A stretch of 42,993 nucleotides of DNA from Verrucomicrobiota bacterium (GTDB lineage: Bacteria; Verrucomicrobiota; Kiritimatiellia; UBA8416; JABMPJ01): the NCBI GenBank assembly GCA_018648805.1, contig JABGQM010000001.1:165896-208888 (forward strand), read 5' to 3'. The notes under the pieces were generated by a model. That model saw only the letters and a list, made by a program, of their open reading frames with translations. It did no database searches and was not told where the DNA came from. Positions 33,615 through 42,524 of this stretch are shown one piece after another. Position 1 is the first letter of the stretch. Each line of letters opens with the position of its first letter. Position numbers and translations under genes: made by a program.

Positions 33615-34946
33615 ATGAAAGTGGCCTATATTATTCCGGGTACCGGTGGGGCGTTCTATTGCGAGAACTGTGTGCGCGATTTGTCGCTGGTGCGCGGATT
33701 GGCGGAGTTGGGGCACGAGGTGTGCGTGGTACCGATGTATCTGCCGGTCATGCCGGATGAGCCGCACACGGTGCCGGAGAGTCCGGTCTTTTATGGCGCG
33801 GTGCGTCTCTACTTCGAACACTGTTGGCCGGGGTTGCGGTGGCTGCCGTTCGCACTGCGGTCGTGGCTGGATAGCGCGCCGTTTCTGAGACTGGCCGCGC
33901 GCCGGGCGGGCTCGACGCGTGCAGAAGGACTCGAGGATCTAACGCTTTCGATGCTGCGCGGCGAGGAGGGCGGACAGGCCTTCGAGCTGGAGCGGGTGGT
34001 GCGGTGGCTGAAACGGGAGGTGCAGCCGGATGTCGTGCATATTTCCAACGGACTGCTGTTGGGGTTGGCGCGGCGATTGAGTGAAGAGCTGGACGCCCGG
34101 ATCGTCTGTTCGCTGCAGGATGAAGATGCCTGGGTGGACGCGATGCCGGACGAGTTTGCGGAGCAGGTGTGGTCACTGATGTCCGAGCGTGCCGCCGAGG
34201 TCACCTGTGTACCGGTCAGTCAGCATTACGCCGCCCGCGTCGGGCCGCGTCTGGGTCGCGCCGATGGATTCGAGCATGTGGTTCCGTTGGGTGTGGATAC
34301 GACGCGGTTTCACCCGCCTGCCGCACGGCCTGTCAGGCCGGTGATCGGGTATCTCTCCCGTCTGCACGAGGGGTTGGGATTGGGCGTGTTGGTGAACGCC
34401 TTTATCCTTCTGAAGCAGAGCTCTGAATGCCAGGACGCACGTCTACGCTTGGCGGGGGGATCGACCGGTGAGGATGCGGCATTCATCAAGGCGATCCGTC
34501 AACAGCTGTGGCGCGCGGGAGTGATGCAAGACGTGGATATCGTGGAGGCGTTCGATCCGGCCAGTCGCGCTGAGTTCCTGCAGTCGCTGACGCTGCTCTC
34601 GGTGCCGATGCCACACGGCGAGGCCTTCGGCCTGTTTCAACTCGAAGCCATGGCCTGTGGTGTGCCGGTGGTGCAGCCGGCGGTGGGTGGTTTTCCCGAG
34701 GTGGCGGAACTGACCGGTGGCAGCCGGATCTATGAGCCGAATGACGCGGCCATGCTGGCGGCGACGTGGAAGGCGTTGCTGGTGGATCCGGCTCAGCTTG
34801 AGGCGTTGGGGCAACAGGGATTGACCTCCGTCAGAAATGGCTTCACGATCAAGCGGATGGCGGAGCGGATGAGCGACGTCTATACCCACCTTCACAGCGG
34901 ACCGGACCGCCACACAGACAGGACACCAGTGCTACCGCACCTATGA
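33615..34946 (+). CDS. GT4-type glycosyltransferase
   Basis: 443 residues, GT-B fold. The N-terminal segment VAYIIPGTGGAFYCENCVRDLSLVRGL carries the acceptor-side glycine loop. The C-terminal donor domain has VIGYLSRLHEGLGLGVLVNAF, RLRLAGG and the E-x7-E motif in EAFGLFQLEAMACGVPVVQP. It likely transfers a nucleotide sugar in cell-surface polysaccharide or lipid synthesis; donor and acceptor are unknown. The stop overlaps the next start (ATGA at 34943-34946). Confidence 0.9.
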   Translation: MKVAYIIPGTGGAFYCENCVRDLSLVRGLAELGHEVCVVPMYLPVMPDEPHTVPESPVFYGAVRLYFEHCWPGLRWLPFALRSWLDSAPFLRLAARRAGSTRAEGLEDLTLSMLRGEEGGQAFELERVVRWLKREVQPDVVHISNGLLLGLARRLSEELDARIVCSLQDEDAWVDAMPDEFAEQVWSLMSERAAEVTCVPVSQHYAARVGPRLGRADGFEHVVPLGVDTTRFHPPAARPVRPVIGYLSRLHEGLGLGVLVNAFILLKQSSECQDARLRLAGGSTGEDAAFIKAIRQQLWRAGVMQDVDIVEAFDPASRAEFLQSLTLLSVPMPHGEAFGLFQLEAMACGVPVVQPAVGGFPEVAELTGGSRIYEPNDAAMLAATWKALLVDPAQLEALGQQGLTSVRNGFTIKRMAERMSDVYTHLHSGPDRHTDRTPVLPHL

Positions 34947-35962
34947 TGACCTCTCTACCTATTCCCCTGCCGGCGCCGTTCACTGTGCGGGGCATCACAT
35001 TTGATCCTGCTCTTTTCTGTGCGCCCATGGCGAACATCACGCATAGCGCTTTTCGTCGTCTCGTGGCAGATTTTGGTGGCTATGGCGCGTTGTTCACGGA
35101 GATGCTCTCGGTCAAATCCGTCTTGCAGGAGGATCTGCACCATTCGCCCTGGCTGAAGCGGCGTCCCGGGGACGGTAAGTTGATCTATCAACTGCTCGTG
35201 TCAGATGTGAAGGGCCTGCCCGAATGCCTGGAACGGCTCGCCCCACTCCGTCCGGAGGGCATTGATCTCAACTGCGGTTGTGTGGCTCCGAAAGTGCTCC
35301 GTCGCGGCGGCGGGGCGGCGCTGTTTGACGATCTCGAGCGGCTACGCACCGTCGTGCGCGTCATGCGCCGGCATGTTGAGGGACCGCTATTCGTAAAGTT
35401 CCGGCTGGGCCATCAGTCGGACGACTGGCGCGCTCGGTTGGTTGCGCGTCTGCGCCTGCTGGAGGGAGAAGGCGTGGATGTGGTTACAATACAACCCCGC
35501 TTCTCAGAAGAGCCGCGTGGACGCCGCGTGCGGCACGAACTTTACGGCGAGCTGAGCGCCGAGACCACGCTGCCGATAGTGGCCAACGGCGATATCAGTG
35601 CCGCCCGCTGTCCGGCCGACCAGGCGCTGGCGTTCGCGCCCGCGGCGGGGCTGATGATTGGACGAATGGCCGCTGTGCAGCCGTGGATTTTCGCGAAGTG
35701 GCACCAGCCCGCCCTGGTCGTGGACTACACCGATGTGTGGCGCCGGTTGTGCGACTATATCGCCGAGGACTTCGAGCCCCATAAGGCGTTGCTTCGACTT
35801 AAAATCGTGACCCCCTATCTGGCGCGTAACTTTGTTTTTGGTCACAACCTGTTTCGTGCCATCCAACCGGCCCCGGACTTTGCGACAGCGCGCGAACGCG
35901 GCAGCAGCTTCATGGAGGCCACGCCGGCGCTCCAGAGAAGCATATCACCCAGCGGGATATGA
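34943..35962 (+). CDS. tRNA-dihydrouridine synthase family protein
   Basis: 339 residues. TIM-barrel flavoprotein landmarks: LFCAPMANITHSAFRRL (usual APMxGxT), FTEMLSVKSVL, the active-site cysteine segment GIDLNCGCVAPKVLRRGGGAAL, VKFRLG, and IVANGDISA. The strand that normally reads HGR is QPRFSEE here, so tRNA binding or base specificity may differ from standard DusA/B/C. It reduces uridine in tRNA D-loops if orthodox. Start at ATG 34943 (or 34946), overlapping the glycosyltransferase stop, so the two are coupled. Confidence 0.85.
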   Translation: MMTSLPIPLPAPFTVRGITFDPALFCAPMANITHSAFRRLVADFGGYGALFTEMLSVKSVLQEDLHHSPWLKRRPGDGKLIYQLLVSDVKGLPECLERLAPLRPEGIDLNCGCVAPKVLRRGGGAALFDDLERLRTVVRVMRRHVEGPLFVKFRLGHQSDDWRARLVARLRLLEGEGVDVVTIQPRFSEEPRGRRVRHELYGELSAETTLPIVANGDISAARCPADQALAFAPAAGLMIGRMAAVQPWIFAKWHQPALVVDYTDVWRRLCDYIAEDFEPHKALLRLKIVTPYLARNFVFGHNLFRAIQPAPDFATARERGSSFMEATPALQRSISPSGI

Positions 35963-35969
35963 GCCGTGC

Positions 35970-35984
35970 GCGCCCGTCGGGCGC
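35970..35984. terminator. GC-rich hairpin after the Dus-like gene
   Basis: GCGCCC-GTC-GGGCGC, a perfect 6-bp stem 8 nt after the stop codon. No T-run follows, so termination is only suggested by its position. Confidence 0.35.
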
Positions 35985-36049
35985 TGTTGGTGTGCCTTTC
36001 CAGCTCAACAGGGTTGACCTGAGCCAGGAATCGCTTCACGATCAAGGGC

Positions 36050-36739
36050 ATGACGACAGACACGACACTACCGATCATTGAACTGGATGGGATTACGAAG
36101 ACGTATCCAGGGCCGGATGGGGAAGCGATGGACGTTTTGAAGGGCGTCTCGCTTGTTATGGCCGCGGGGGACGCTGTGGCGGTTACCGGGCCGTCTGGTT
36201 GCGGCAAAAGCACGTTGTTGAATATTGCGGGGGCGCTGGATGTCCCGACCCGTGGCCGCGTTGTTCTGGGGGGTGAAGATTTGGCGGGGGCGTCTGAGCG
36301 GGCGCTGGCGGCCATTCGAAATCGGCGTGTCGGCTTTGTCTTTCAGCTGCACCATCTACTGCCTCAGTTGACAGCCCTGGAGAACGTGTTGATTCCGGCA
36401 CTGCCAGGGGGTGGCGGTGCGGCGGTGCGGGCACGGGCAGAGCACCTGTTGGAGCGGGTGGGATTGGCGGACCGGCAACACGACCGACCTTCCCGCCTCT
36501 CGGGGGGCGAATGCCAGCGGGTCGCGGTGGTGCGGGCGCTGATCAATAGTCCATCCCTGCTGCTGGCGGATGAGCCAACCGGGTCGTTGGATGGCGACAC
36601 GGCGTCCGGGCTGGTGGATCTGCTGCTTGATCTGAACCGCGAGGAGGAGCTGGCGCTGCTCGTGGTGACGCATTCCGAATCTGTGGCCGCCCGCATGGCG
36701 CGCCGCTACCGACTGGACCATGGCCAACTCTCTTCATAA
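36050..36739 (+). CDS. ABC transporter ATP-binding protein (LolD/MacB type)
   Basis: 229 residues, compact. Walker A GPSGCGKST (near residue 46), Q-loop FVFQLHHLLPQLTALENV, signature LSGGECQRVAVVRAL, Walker B LLLADEPTGSLD, and H-loop VVTHSE. This profile is the LolD/FtsE/MacB-type ATPase that works with FtsX-fold permeases, and such a permease gene overlaps its 3' end by 20 nt. ATG 36050 has CAAGGGC just upstream. Confidence 0.95.
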   Translation: MTTDTTLPIIELDGITKTYPGPDGEAMDVLKGVSLVMAAGDAVAVTGPSGCGKSTLLNIAGALDVPTRGRVVLGGEDLAGASERALAAIRNRRVGFVFQLHHLLPQLTALENVLIPALPGGGGAAVRARAEHLLERVGLADRQHDRPSRLSGGECQRVAVVRALINSPSLLLADEPTGSLDGDTASGLVDLLLDLNREEELALLVVTHSESVAARMARRYRLDHGQLSS

Positions 36740-39700
36740 CTCCCGGGGACTCTCCCTCTTTGCGCTCATCGGGCGCGGACTGCTGCACTACCGCCGCACG
36801 AACGTGGGGGTCATTCTCGGTGTGGCGGTGGCGACCGCTGTGCTGACCGGTGCCTTGATGGTGGGCGATGCGGTGCGCGGCAGTCTACTCAAGCGGGTTG
36901 ATCTGCGGTTGGGTCGCACGCGTGTGGCGGTGAGCTCGGGTGAGCATTTCGTATCGAACGGCCTGGCCCGGCGATTGGGCGCTGCGCTGGATGTTGATAC
37001 GGCCGGGGTGATGGCCTTGCGCGCGGTGGCGACGCGGCCGGATGGGGTGCGGCGGGCGAATCGGATCAGTCTGTATGGGGTGGATGAGGCCTTCTGGCGG
37101 ATCACGGCCCGCTCCGTCTTCGCTTCGCTACGCCGTGACAAATCGGGGAGCAGGCCCTACCTGGCCGAGGGTGTGGTTTTGAACGGGCGGCTGGCGCGGC
37201 ACCTCGATGTGGGGGTGGGGGATGTCGTTAATCTGCGTGTGGGGCGACCCGGCCGGATGCACCGCGACCTGGCGCTGGCCGATGTGGCGGATGGCGATGT
37301 GGTTCTGCGGCTGACAATCGACGCGGTGGTGGATGATGTGAATGGCGGGCTGTTCAGTCTGCGCGCTGAGCAGGCCGTGCCCATGAACGCGTTTGTTGAT
37401 CGCGCCATGCTGGCCGACAAACTTGGCGTGGACGGTGTGGCCAATCTGTTACTCGTGGGCGGCGAGGCGTCTCAATCGGACGTGCGCCGTGCGGTGCAGC
37501 AATCGTGGCGTGCGGAGGATGCGGGGCTGACGGTCGCGGCGCTTGAGCAGGGCGAGTGGGAGGTGCGGTCGCGGAGCGTCTTCATTGATGAGGGTGTGTT
37601 GGTGGCCGCCGCGTTGGCGCTACCCGAATCGCGGCCGGTGCTGGCCTACCTGGTTAACGAGTTGCGATCCGCTGCGCGCGCCACGCCCTACTCTTTTGTG
37701 GCCGCGCCCGGCGCGCCGCTGGTTCCGGCGGCGATGCCGGATGACGGGATTATGGTTAACCAGTGGGTGGCGGACGATCTGGGCGTGGCGGCGGGGGACC
37801 CACTTGACCTGCGCTACTTTGTCATGGGCGCGGGGCGTGCGTTGAGCGAGACGACCCAAACGTTCCGGGTGCATGGCATCCTTCCCATGGAGGGTCGTGC
37901 ACTGGACCGGTCGCTCATGCCGGCCTTCCCGGGGCTGGCCGATGTGGACAGCTGTCGTGACTGGGAGTCGGGGTTGCCGATCGACATGGATCGTGTCCGC
38001 GACAAGGATGAAGCGTATTGGGATGCGTATGGCGGTGCGCCGAAAGCGTTCGTCACGCTGGCGGCGGCACAGGCGATGTGGCGCAACCGCTACGGGGTGG
38101 CGACGTCGATTCGTGGGCCGGGGGAGGCCGAGGGCGTATTGGCGCGGCTCCTGGAGAAGCTCACGCCTGCGGGGTGTGGGATTCGCACGATTCCGGTGCG
38201 TGAGATGGGGCTGCGTGCGGGCAGTGGGGGAGTGGACTTCGGTCAGCTCTTCCTGGGATTGAGTTTCTTTATCATTGTTGCCGCCTTGATCCTGACCGGT
38301 ATGCTCTTCGCCTTCAGCGTGGAGCAGCGTATGGCCGAGACGGGTCTCTTAATGGCGATCGGCTGGCCGCGGCGATTGATCCGGCGGCTGCGGTTTCTCG
38401 AGGGCGCCTGCCTGGCGCTGCCGGGCGCCGTGCTGGGGGCCGTGCTTGGCGTGGGGTATAGCGCGGTGGTGCTGCGGGGCTTGGGCTCCATTTGGCAAGG
38501 CGCGGTAGGCGCGGGCATGCTGGAGATGCAGCTGCGTCCTATGACGCTCGCGACCGGTGCGGCGAGTGGAGCGGTCGCTGCGTGGGTGGCGATGTGGCTG
38601 ACGGTGCGCCGTCAGCTTGGGCGCGCACCGGTGGAGATGCAGCAGATGCGGAGTGCGCCGGGCGGTCCAGGCGGTCGGCGTTGCATGTGGGTGGGTGCGA
38701 TCGTGGGCGCGGCCTGCTGGCTGGGCGTCGTGCTGCTGGTGACTGGCATCCGGCCCGTCGGCGGCAGTGAGGTCGCCGGCACCTTTTTTGGAGTGGGTGC
38801 CCTGGCGCTGGTGGGGAGCCTGGCGCTTATCTATGCGATATTGGTTTGGTTGGGCGGACGTGAACGGAGCGTTGCGGTGGGGCTGGTGGGCGGTGGCATT
38901 CGCGCGGCAGCACTGCGGCCGTGGCATTCGCTCGGGACGGTGGCGCTGCTGGCGGCAGGTACATTCCTGGTGATCGCCACGGGGGCCAACCGCTCGGGCG
39001 ACGTGGTTGATGTGGGGCGCGCCGGCGGCACGGGCAGCTTTGCGTTCTACGCCGAATCGGCCCTGCCGCTCCTGGATTCTTCCGGGGTCCGGCTCGAAGA
39101 CGCGTCCGTGCGGTCGGTGCCTATCCGTGTGGCCGAAGGCGACGACGCGAGCTGTCTCAATCTCAACCGTGCGGAAGCGCCCCCGGTGTGGGGAGTGGAT
39201 CCGGCGGCGTTGCAGGCGCGGGGTGCTTTCAGTTTCGCGGCCTGGGCCGCGGGCGTGGATGCGAAGCGGGGATGGGATGTACTGCATGATCTGCAACCGG
39301 ACGGTGCGATCCCGGCTGTGGCGGACCAGGCGGTTATTCTGTGGGGGATCGGTAAGGCGGTGGGTGACACGCTCAGGATCGTGGATGGGCGCGGACGGCC
39401 GCGTGAACTGCGGCTTGTGGCTGGACTTCAGAACTCGCTTTTCCAGGGCAAGGTGCTGGTTTCCGAGGAGCATTTCATGGCCCTGTTCCCGGATGTGGCC
39501 GGTTACCGCGCCTTTCTTATCGAGAGCGACGCTGTGGATGTGGCGCGCGCTCGCACCCGGCTGGCGCACGCCTTTCGTGACCAGGGCATGGATGTGCGTG
39601 TGGCGGCGGAGCATCTGGCCTCGTTCAGTGTGGTGCAGAACACCTATCTCGCCATTTTTCTCCTATTGGGCGCGTTCGGATTGCTCCTGGGAAGCGCCGG

Positions 39701-40022
39701 GATGGGGGTGGTGGCGGCACGCCATATCCTGGCGCGGCGGGGTGAGCTGGCCATGCTGCGCGCGGTGGGATTCACGCGCGCGGCGGTGCGCACCTACGTC
39801 CTCGCCGAACACGGCGCTATTCTGGCATGGGGACTGGGCAGCGGCGGGGTGGCCGGGCTGGTTGCGGTGTGGCCCGCCTTGCTGGCGCAGGGCACAGACG
39901 TGTCACTCACCTCTCTGCTGGCGCTGGTGTTTGGCCTGATTGTCAACGGTCTGCTCTGGATGACACTGGCGGTCCTGCTCGCCCTACGCGGCGACCTGGT
40001 GCCCGCGTTGCGGGAGGAGTAG
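36720..40022 (+). CDS. Large FtsX-fold ABC permease (double MacB-PCD/FtsX)
   Basis: 1100 residues. N-terminal helix (GVILGVAVATAVLTGALMVG), then a periplasmic domain of about 450 residues. A first block of three helices lies near residues 510-635 (LGLSFFIIVAALILTGMLF onward) and four further helices reach about 750. A second periplasmic domain and a C-terminal FtsX block (IFLLLGAFGLLLGSAGMGVV to VNGLLWMTLAVLLAL) follow. This is the ten-helix arrangement of lipoprotein- or lipid-mobilising permeases. With the overlapping ATPase it forms a complete transporter, substrate unknown. The last 30 codons are repeated, with divergence, at 42072-42183. Confidence 0.93.
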   Translation: MANSLHNSRGLSLFALIGRGLLHYRRTNVGVILGVAVATAVLTGALMVGDAVRGSLLKRVDLRLGRTRVAVSSGEHFVSNGLARRLGAALDVDTAGVMALRAVATRPDGVRRANRISLYGVDEAFWRITARSVFASLRRDKSGSRPYLAEGVVLNGRLARHLDVGVGDVVNLRVGRPGRMHRDLALADVADGDVVLRLTIDAVVDDVNGGLFSLRAEQAVPMNAFVDRAMLADKLGVDGVANLLLVGGEASQSDVRRAVQQSWRAEDAGLTVAALEQGEWEVRSRSVFIDEGVLVAAALALPESRPVLAYLVNELRSAARATPYSFVAAPGAPLVPAAMPDDGIMVNQWVADDLGVAAGDPLDLRYFVMGAGRALSETTQTFRVHGILPMEGRALDRSLMPAFPGLADVDSCRDWESGLPIDMDRVRDKDEAYWDAYGGAPKAFVTLAAAQAMWRNRYGVATSIRGPGEAEGVLARLLEKLTPAGCGIRTIPVREMGLRAGSGGVDFGQLFLGLSFFIIVAALILTGMLFAFSVEQRMAETGLLMAIGWPRRLIRRLRFLEGACLALPGAVLGAVLGVGYSAVVLRGLGSIWQGAVGAGMLEMQLRPMTLATGAASGAVAAWVAMWLTVRRQLGRAPVEMQQMRSAPGGPGGRRCMWVGAIVGAACWLGVVLLVTGIRPVGGSEVAGTFFGVGALALVGSLALIYAILVWLGGRERSVAVGLVGGGIRAAALRPWHSLGTVALLAAGTFLVIATGANRSGDVVDVGRAGGTGSFAFYAESALPLLDSSGVRLEDASVRSVPIRVAEGDDASCLNLNRAEAPPVWGVDPAALQARGAFSFAAWAAGVDAKRGWDVLHDLQPDGAIPAVADQAVILWGIGKAVGDTLRIVDGRGRPRELRLVAGLQNSLFQGKVLVSEEHFMALFPDVAGYRAFLIESDAVDVARARTRLAHAFRDQGMDVRVAAEHLASFSVVQNTYLAIFLLLGAFGLLLGSAGMGVVAARHILARRGELAMLRAVGFTRAAVRTYVLAEHGAILAWGLGSGGVAGLVAVWPALLAQGTDVSLTSLLALVFGLIVNGLLWMTLAVLLALRGDLVPALREE

Positions 40023-40053
40023 CGGGGAACCAGCAGGCTCTCGGCTCTCCTCT

Positions 40054-40094
40054 CGGCAGTTCAGTGCCGTCTTTCGCCGCCAAGGACTGCGGCG
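40054..40094 (+). terminator. Two hairpins after the FtsX-type gene
   Basis: CGGCA-GTTCAG-TGCCG (40054-40069) followed by TCTTT, and CGCCGC-N8-GCGGCG (40075-40094). The first has a short T-rich tail and could be a weak terminator. Both lie between the permease stop and the stop of the minus-strand AbiE-like module. Confidence 0.4.
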
Positions 40095-40115
40095 CTACGG
40101 ATGTGCGCTGCGGGG

Positions 40116-40970
40116 CTAGGGGCGACATTCCTCAAAGCCAGCACGAAGAGCTTTCAGCACATTGCGAGCGGTCTGAAATTGTCCATTCTGAGACCGTGCC
40201 AGTTCATGAGCAATCGGACATTTGCTATGGCTCTCGGTCTCAAATCGAAGGATCTCGCTGAGATCCTCAGCAGTCTGCTGCTGAACGATCCTTCTCATAT
40301 CACGCCCCGCCAAACGTGCGGTGGCATGCTGAAGATGTCCTCCAACTTTCTCCATGAGGTCGCCATCGCTTCCCTCCGAACGTATGCGGTTTGCCCCCGT
40401 TACTGTTAGGTAGTGCTTCAACACATAGTGAATATCTGCTGAGTCCTTTTTCTTGCGCACACCGGGGCGATCTCTGGTGGCGAACATCTTCAAGTAGATC
40501 ATGGCGCAAGGCGGAACAACGCGCAGTTCCATCCCATCCAGTTTGACGAGAATTGCATGGTCGTGTGCTTCTTGAATTCCAGAGATTGTCCAAGGACTAT
40601 TATCGGTCGGCCATATAACAGTCTTACCATCCTCAGACAGACCGCCGAACGGTAGCAGATCGACCTCCTGCCCATTCGTATCGGTGAACTTCTCGGGGTG
40701 TTCTTTCTCTTCATTGTCAAAGCCCAATGCTATCAGATTATCACAAGTCGCATTGAAATCGTCCCATGAAGCCATCTGAACGCAGGTGTCAATATCCATC
40801 GTTGCCCGGGGAACATCCTCAATGCCGTGTATGTGAGAAAAGATCAGATCACGGGCAAACGCGCCAAGTAAGATCACGGGCATGGAACCGATGACAGAAT
40901 ACAGTCTCTGGAGTGTTTCCGCTTTGGCGGGATCAAGCGGCCTCGATAATTGATTGTAAATAGCGGTCAT
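40116..40970 (-). CDS. AbiEii-like nucleotidyltransferase (toxin of type IV-like TA)
   Basis: 284 residues. The nucleotidyltransferase core shows VILLGAFARDLIF (G36...D41) and the metal-binding pair T57-MDID in RATMDIDTCVQ. It also has EVDLLPFGGL and the lysine region CAMIYLKMFATRDRP with a following DSADIHYVLKHYL. In AbiE systems such an enzyme modifies tRNA ends and stops growth. The start overlaps the antitoxin-like gene by 38 nt, the usual antitoxin-then-toxin order. AT-richer than the surrounding chromosome. Confidence 0.85.
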   Translation of the reverse strand: MTAIYNQLSRPLDPAKAETLQRLYSVIGSMPVILLGAFARDLIFSHIHGIEDVPRATMDIDTCVQMASWDDFNATCDNLIALGFDNEEKEHPEKFTDTNGQEVDLLPFGGLSEDGKTVIWPTDNSPWTISGIQEAHDHAILVKLDGMELRVVPPCAMIYLKMFATRDRPGVRKKKDSADIHYVLKHYLTVTGANRIRSEGSDGDLMEKVGGHLQHATARLAGRDMRRIVQQQTAEDLSEILRFETESHSKCPIAHELARSQNGQFQTARNVLKALRAGFEECRP

Positions 40971-41967
40971 GAATTCTCGTTGCGGTTTCCGTATTGCGGT
41001 CGTCGGAAGAGCAAATCAGATCGGCATAAACCAGCAGCGGGTGCACACATCCCTGATCTCCACCTGTCTTCATAAGGGGTTCTATGAACTCGACGTTACC
41101 CCCCGAAGGAGTCTGATGCAGGGCGCCGTCCACAACCAGATCATAGAGCGGTCTATTGGTGTAGAGAGTCAGTCTTTCAGGGCGCAGGAAGTCGTCTGTC
41201 AGTATGGCCGCAGCAGGCTCTCCGCCCCAGAGAAAACCTTCAGACTCCGGTTTTCGATCGTGCCACCATGAAATGGATTCGGCTTCAAAACACTGCTTCT
41301 TCACCGTGAAGCGGTAATCCATATAGCCGTGCAGCCATTGATCAACCAGCACCTTGCGGTTCACCAGTCGTTTGAACCGTCCATCCGCCAACAGGAATCC
41401 CCGTTCCTTCATTTCTGATACAAGCTCGGAAATGCTTCCTGTTGACATACGGGCCTTATCAGCCAACTCGCGGACGGAAACATTCAGCAGATCATTGCCC
41501 CAATCCTTATCCAAGCGAGGATCAGTCAACAGCGCATAAACCAGTTTGATGCCTGTCTTCTTGAACAGTTTTCCGGTAGGAGCTTTCTTGGGTATCAGTG
41601 GCGACTCCGCCTTCACACTGCGTCCCATGACAAAGAGATAAAGGTCCGGCAGGTTCAGGAAAGCATTGCCCTTGGTATCAATGAACGCGGTGTTTGCTTC
41701 CCGCATCGACTCAGCCTTCTTTAGCGAAATATGCTCAGCAAGATAGATCGGCGGGTAGTGATCGGTAGGAGGGATGAAAATCAGAGAGTCCTTAATGTGT
41801 TGCACGAACTTAACGAAATAGCGATGCCCCTTAATCGAGAGCACGGGTTGCCCATACTCATCGGTGAAAAAGAGATCATCTCTTTCCAACGCATCCGAGA
41901 ACGGAAACACCTTCTTCAGGTGCTCCTCCCATGCCTTCAGGTCCGTCTGTCTATTCATCATGTTCAT
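40933..41967 (-). CDS. AbiEi-like antitoxin/transcriptional regulator
   Basis: 345 residues from ATG 41967 with GAGG 8-10 nt upstream; two more ATG codons follow closely. A winged-helix segment lies in the middle (VSVRELADKARMSTGSISELVSEMKERGFLL). The C-terminus carries the AbiEi-type ending HPLLVYADLICSSDDRNTETATRIHDRYL. The N-terminal 100 residues are unrecognised. It should repress its own promoter and neutralise the downstream nucleotidyltransferase. A 6-bp inverted repeat immediately upstream is a good operator candidate. In-frame extension to 42003 would cover that repeat and is not favoured. Confidence 0.8.
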   Translation of the reverse strand: MNMMNRQTDLKAWEEHLKKVFPFSDALERDDLFFTDEYGQPVLSIKGHRYFVKFVQHIKDSLIFIPPTDHYPPIYLAEHISLKKAESMREANTAFIDTKGNAFLNLPDLYLFVMGRSVKAESPLIPKKAPTGKLFKKTGIKLVYALLTDPRLDKDWGNDLLNVSVRELADKARMSTGSISELVSEMKERGFLLADGRFKRLVNRKVLVDQWLHGYMDYRFTVKKQCFEAESISWWHDRKPESEGFLWGGEPAAAILTDDFLRPERLTLYTNRPLYDLVVDGALHQTPSGGNVEFIEPLMKTGGDQGCVHPLLVYADLICSSDDRNTETATRIHDRYLQSIIEAA

Positions 41968-41978
41968 ATTATTACCTC

Positions 41979-42012
41979 GTTCATAAATAATGAACAAGCT
42001 CAAATTATGAAC
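41979..42012. promoter_or_regulatory. Putative operator of the AbiE-like operon
   Basis: GTTCAT (41979-41984), 5 nt, ATGAAC (41990-41995), then a third half-site ATGAAC at 42007-42012. It sits 12 nt upstream of the antitoxin start. AbiEi-type antitoxins are known to bind inverted repeats in their own promoters. Confidence 0.6.
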
Positions 42013-42071
42013 GCGCTGCGGTGTTTTTACGTTAACAGTCTGTTGGGCGCACCCACGGTCGATATCGGTGC

Positions 42072-42183
42072 GGGACGATCACTTTCTGCTGCTTGGCCTA
42101 GCGGTCAACGGATTGCTCTGGATGACACTGGCGGTCCTGCTCGCCATACGCGGCGACCTGGTGCCTGCGTTACGGGATGAGTA
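42072..42183 (+). pseudogene. Remnant of an FtsX-type gene 3' end
   Basis: The reading frame gives FLLLGLAVNGLLWMTLAV and continues to VPALRDE before TAG 42181-42183. It matches the last 30 residues of the 1100-residue permease at about 26 positions. DNA similarity covers roughly 100 bp with scattered, mostly synonymous changes. Upstream similarity fades into the AbiE-like promoter region. It is either the tail of a lost tandem paralogue or an old duplication. Confidence 0.8.
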
Positions 42184-42412
42184 GGCGGATTTGTGCGCGC
42201 CAGCCCTCGGCCGCAAAGGGATCGGTGCTTTGGAGATCCTGTGCCGGCGGGAGGTCCCAGGCTTTCGCTTCTGTTTGGGCTCCGGGTGTCACGGCCAGCA
42301 TGTACTCCAGACCGCGCCGCATCAGTTCTGCCAGTGAAATGTCCTTAGTGCCCGCTAGATTCTTGGCAGCGGTGAATAGCCAGTCAGGAAGCTGTACCTG
42401 TGCCCTTTTCAT
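42170..42412 (-). CDS. Ribbon-helix-helix antitoxin-like protein (orphan)
   Basis: 80 residues from ATG 42412. The N-terminal half reads MKRAQVQLPDWLFTAAKNLA then ISLAELMRRGLEYML, a typical ribbon-helix-helix pattern of plasmid-type antitoxins (such antitoxins often precede PIN-domain toxins). The C-terminal part is the flexible toxin-binding type. Its last codons run into the FtsX remnant, and no toxin gene follows on this strand. A longer start (TTG 42448) coincides with the -35 box and is rejected. Confidence 0.7.
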   Translation of the reverse strand: MKRAQVQLPDWLFTAAKNLAGTKDISLAELMRRGLEYMLAVTPGAQTEAKAWDLPPAQDLQSTDPFAAEGWRAQIRLLIP

Positions 42413-42418
42413 GCCTAC

Positions 42419-42448
42419 AGAATAGCAGTGCGCACAAAATGATGTCAA
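42419..42448 (-). promoter_or_regulatory. Strong promoter giving a leaderless mRNA
   Basis: On the minus strand TTGACA (42448-42443), 18 nt, TATTCT (42424-42419), then six bases before ATG 42412. Transcription would begin at, or within a base or two of, the A of the start codon, and no useful ribosome site precedes it. Confidence 0.65.
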
Positions 42449-42524
42449 CTTGGCATCACTGCTTAAGGTCTTGCATTCCTCTCTCGCGAAGTGCTACAGT
42501 CCGCCTTTCTTCGACGGGGATAAC

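Noticed and set aside
40075..40094. Hairpin as an intrinsic terminator of the permease operon
   Set aside because: No T-tract after the stem; kept only as a low-confidence hairpin feature.
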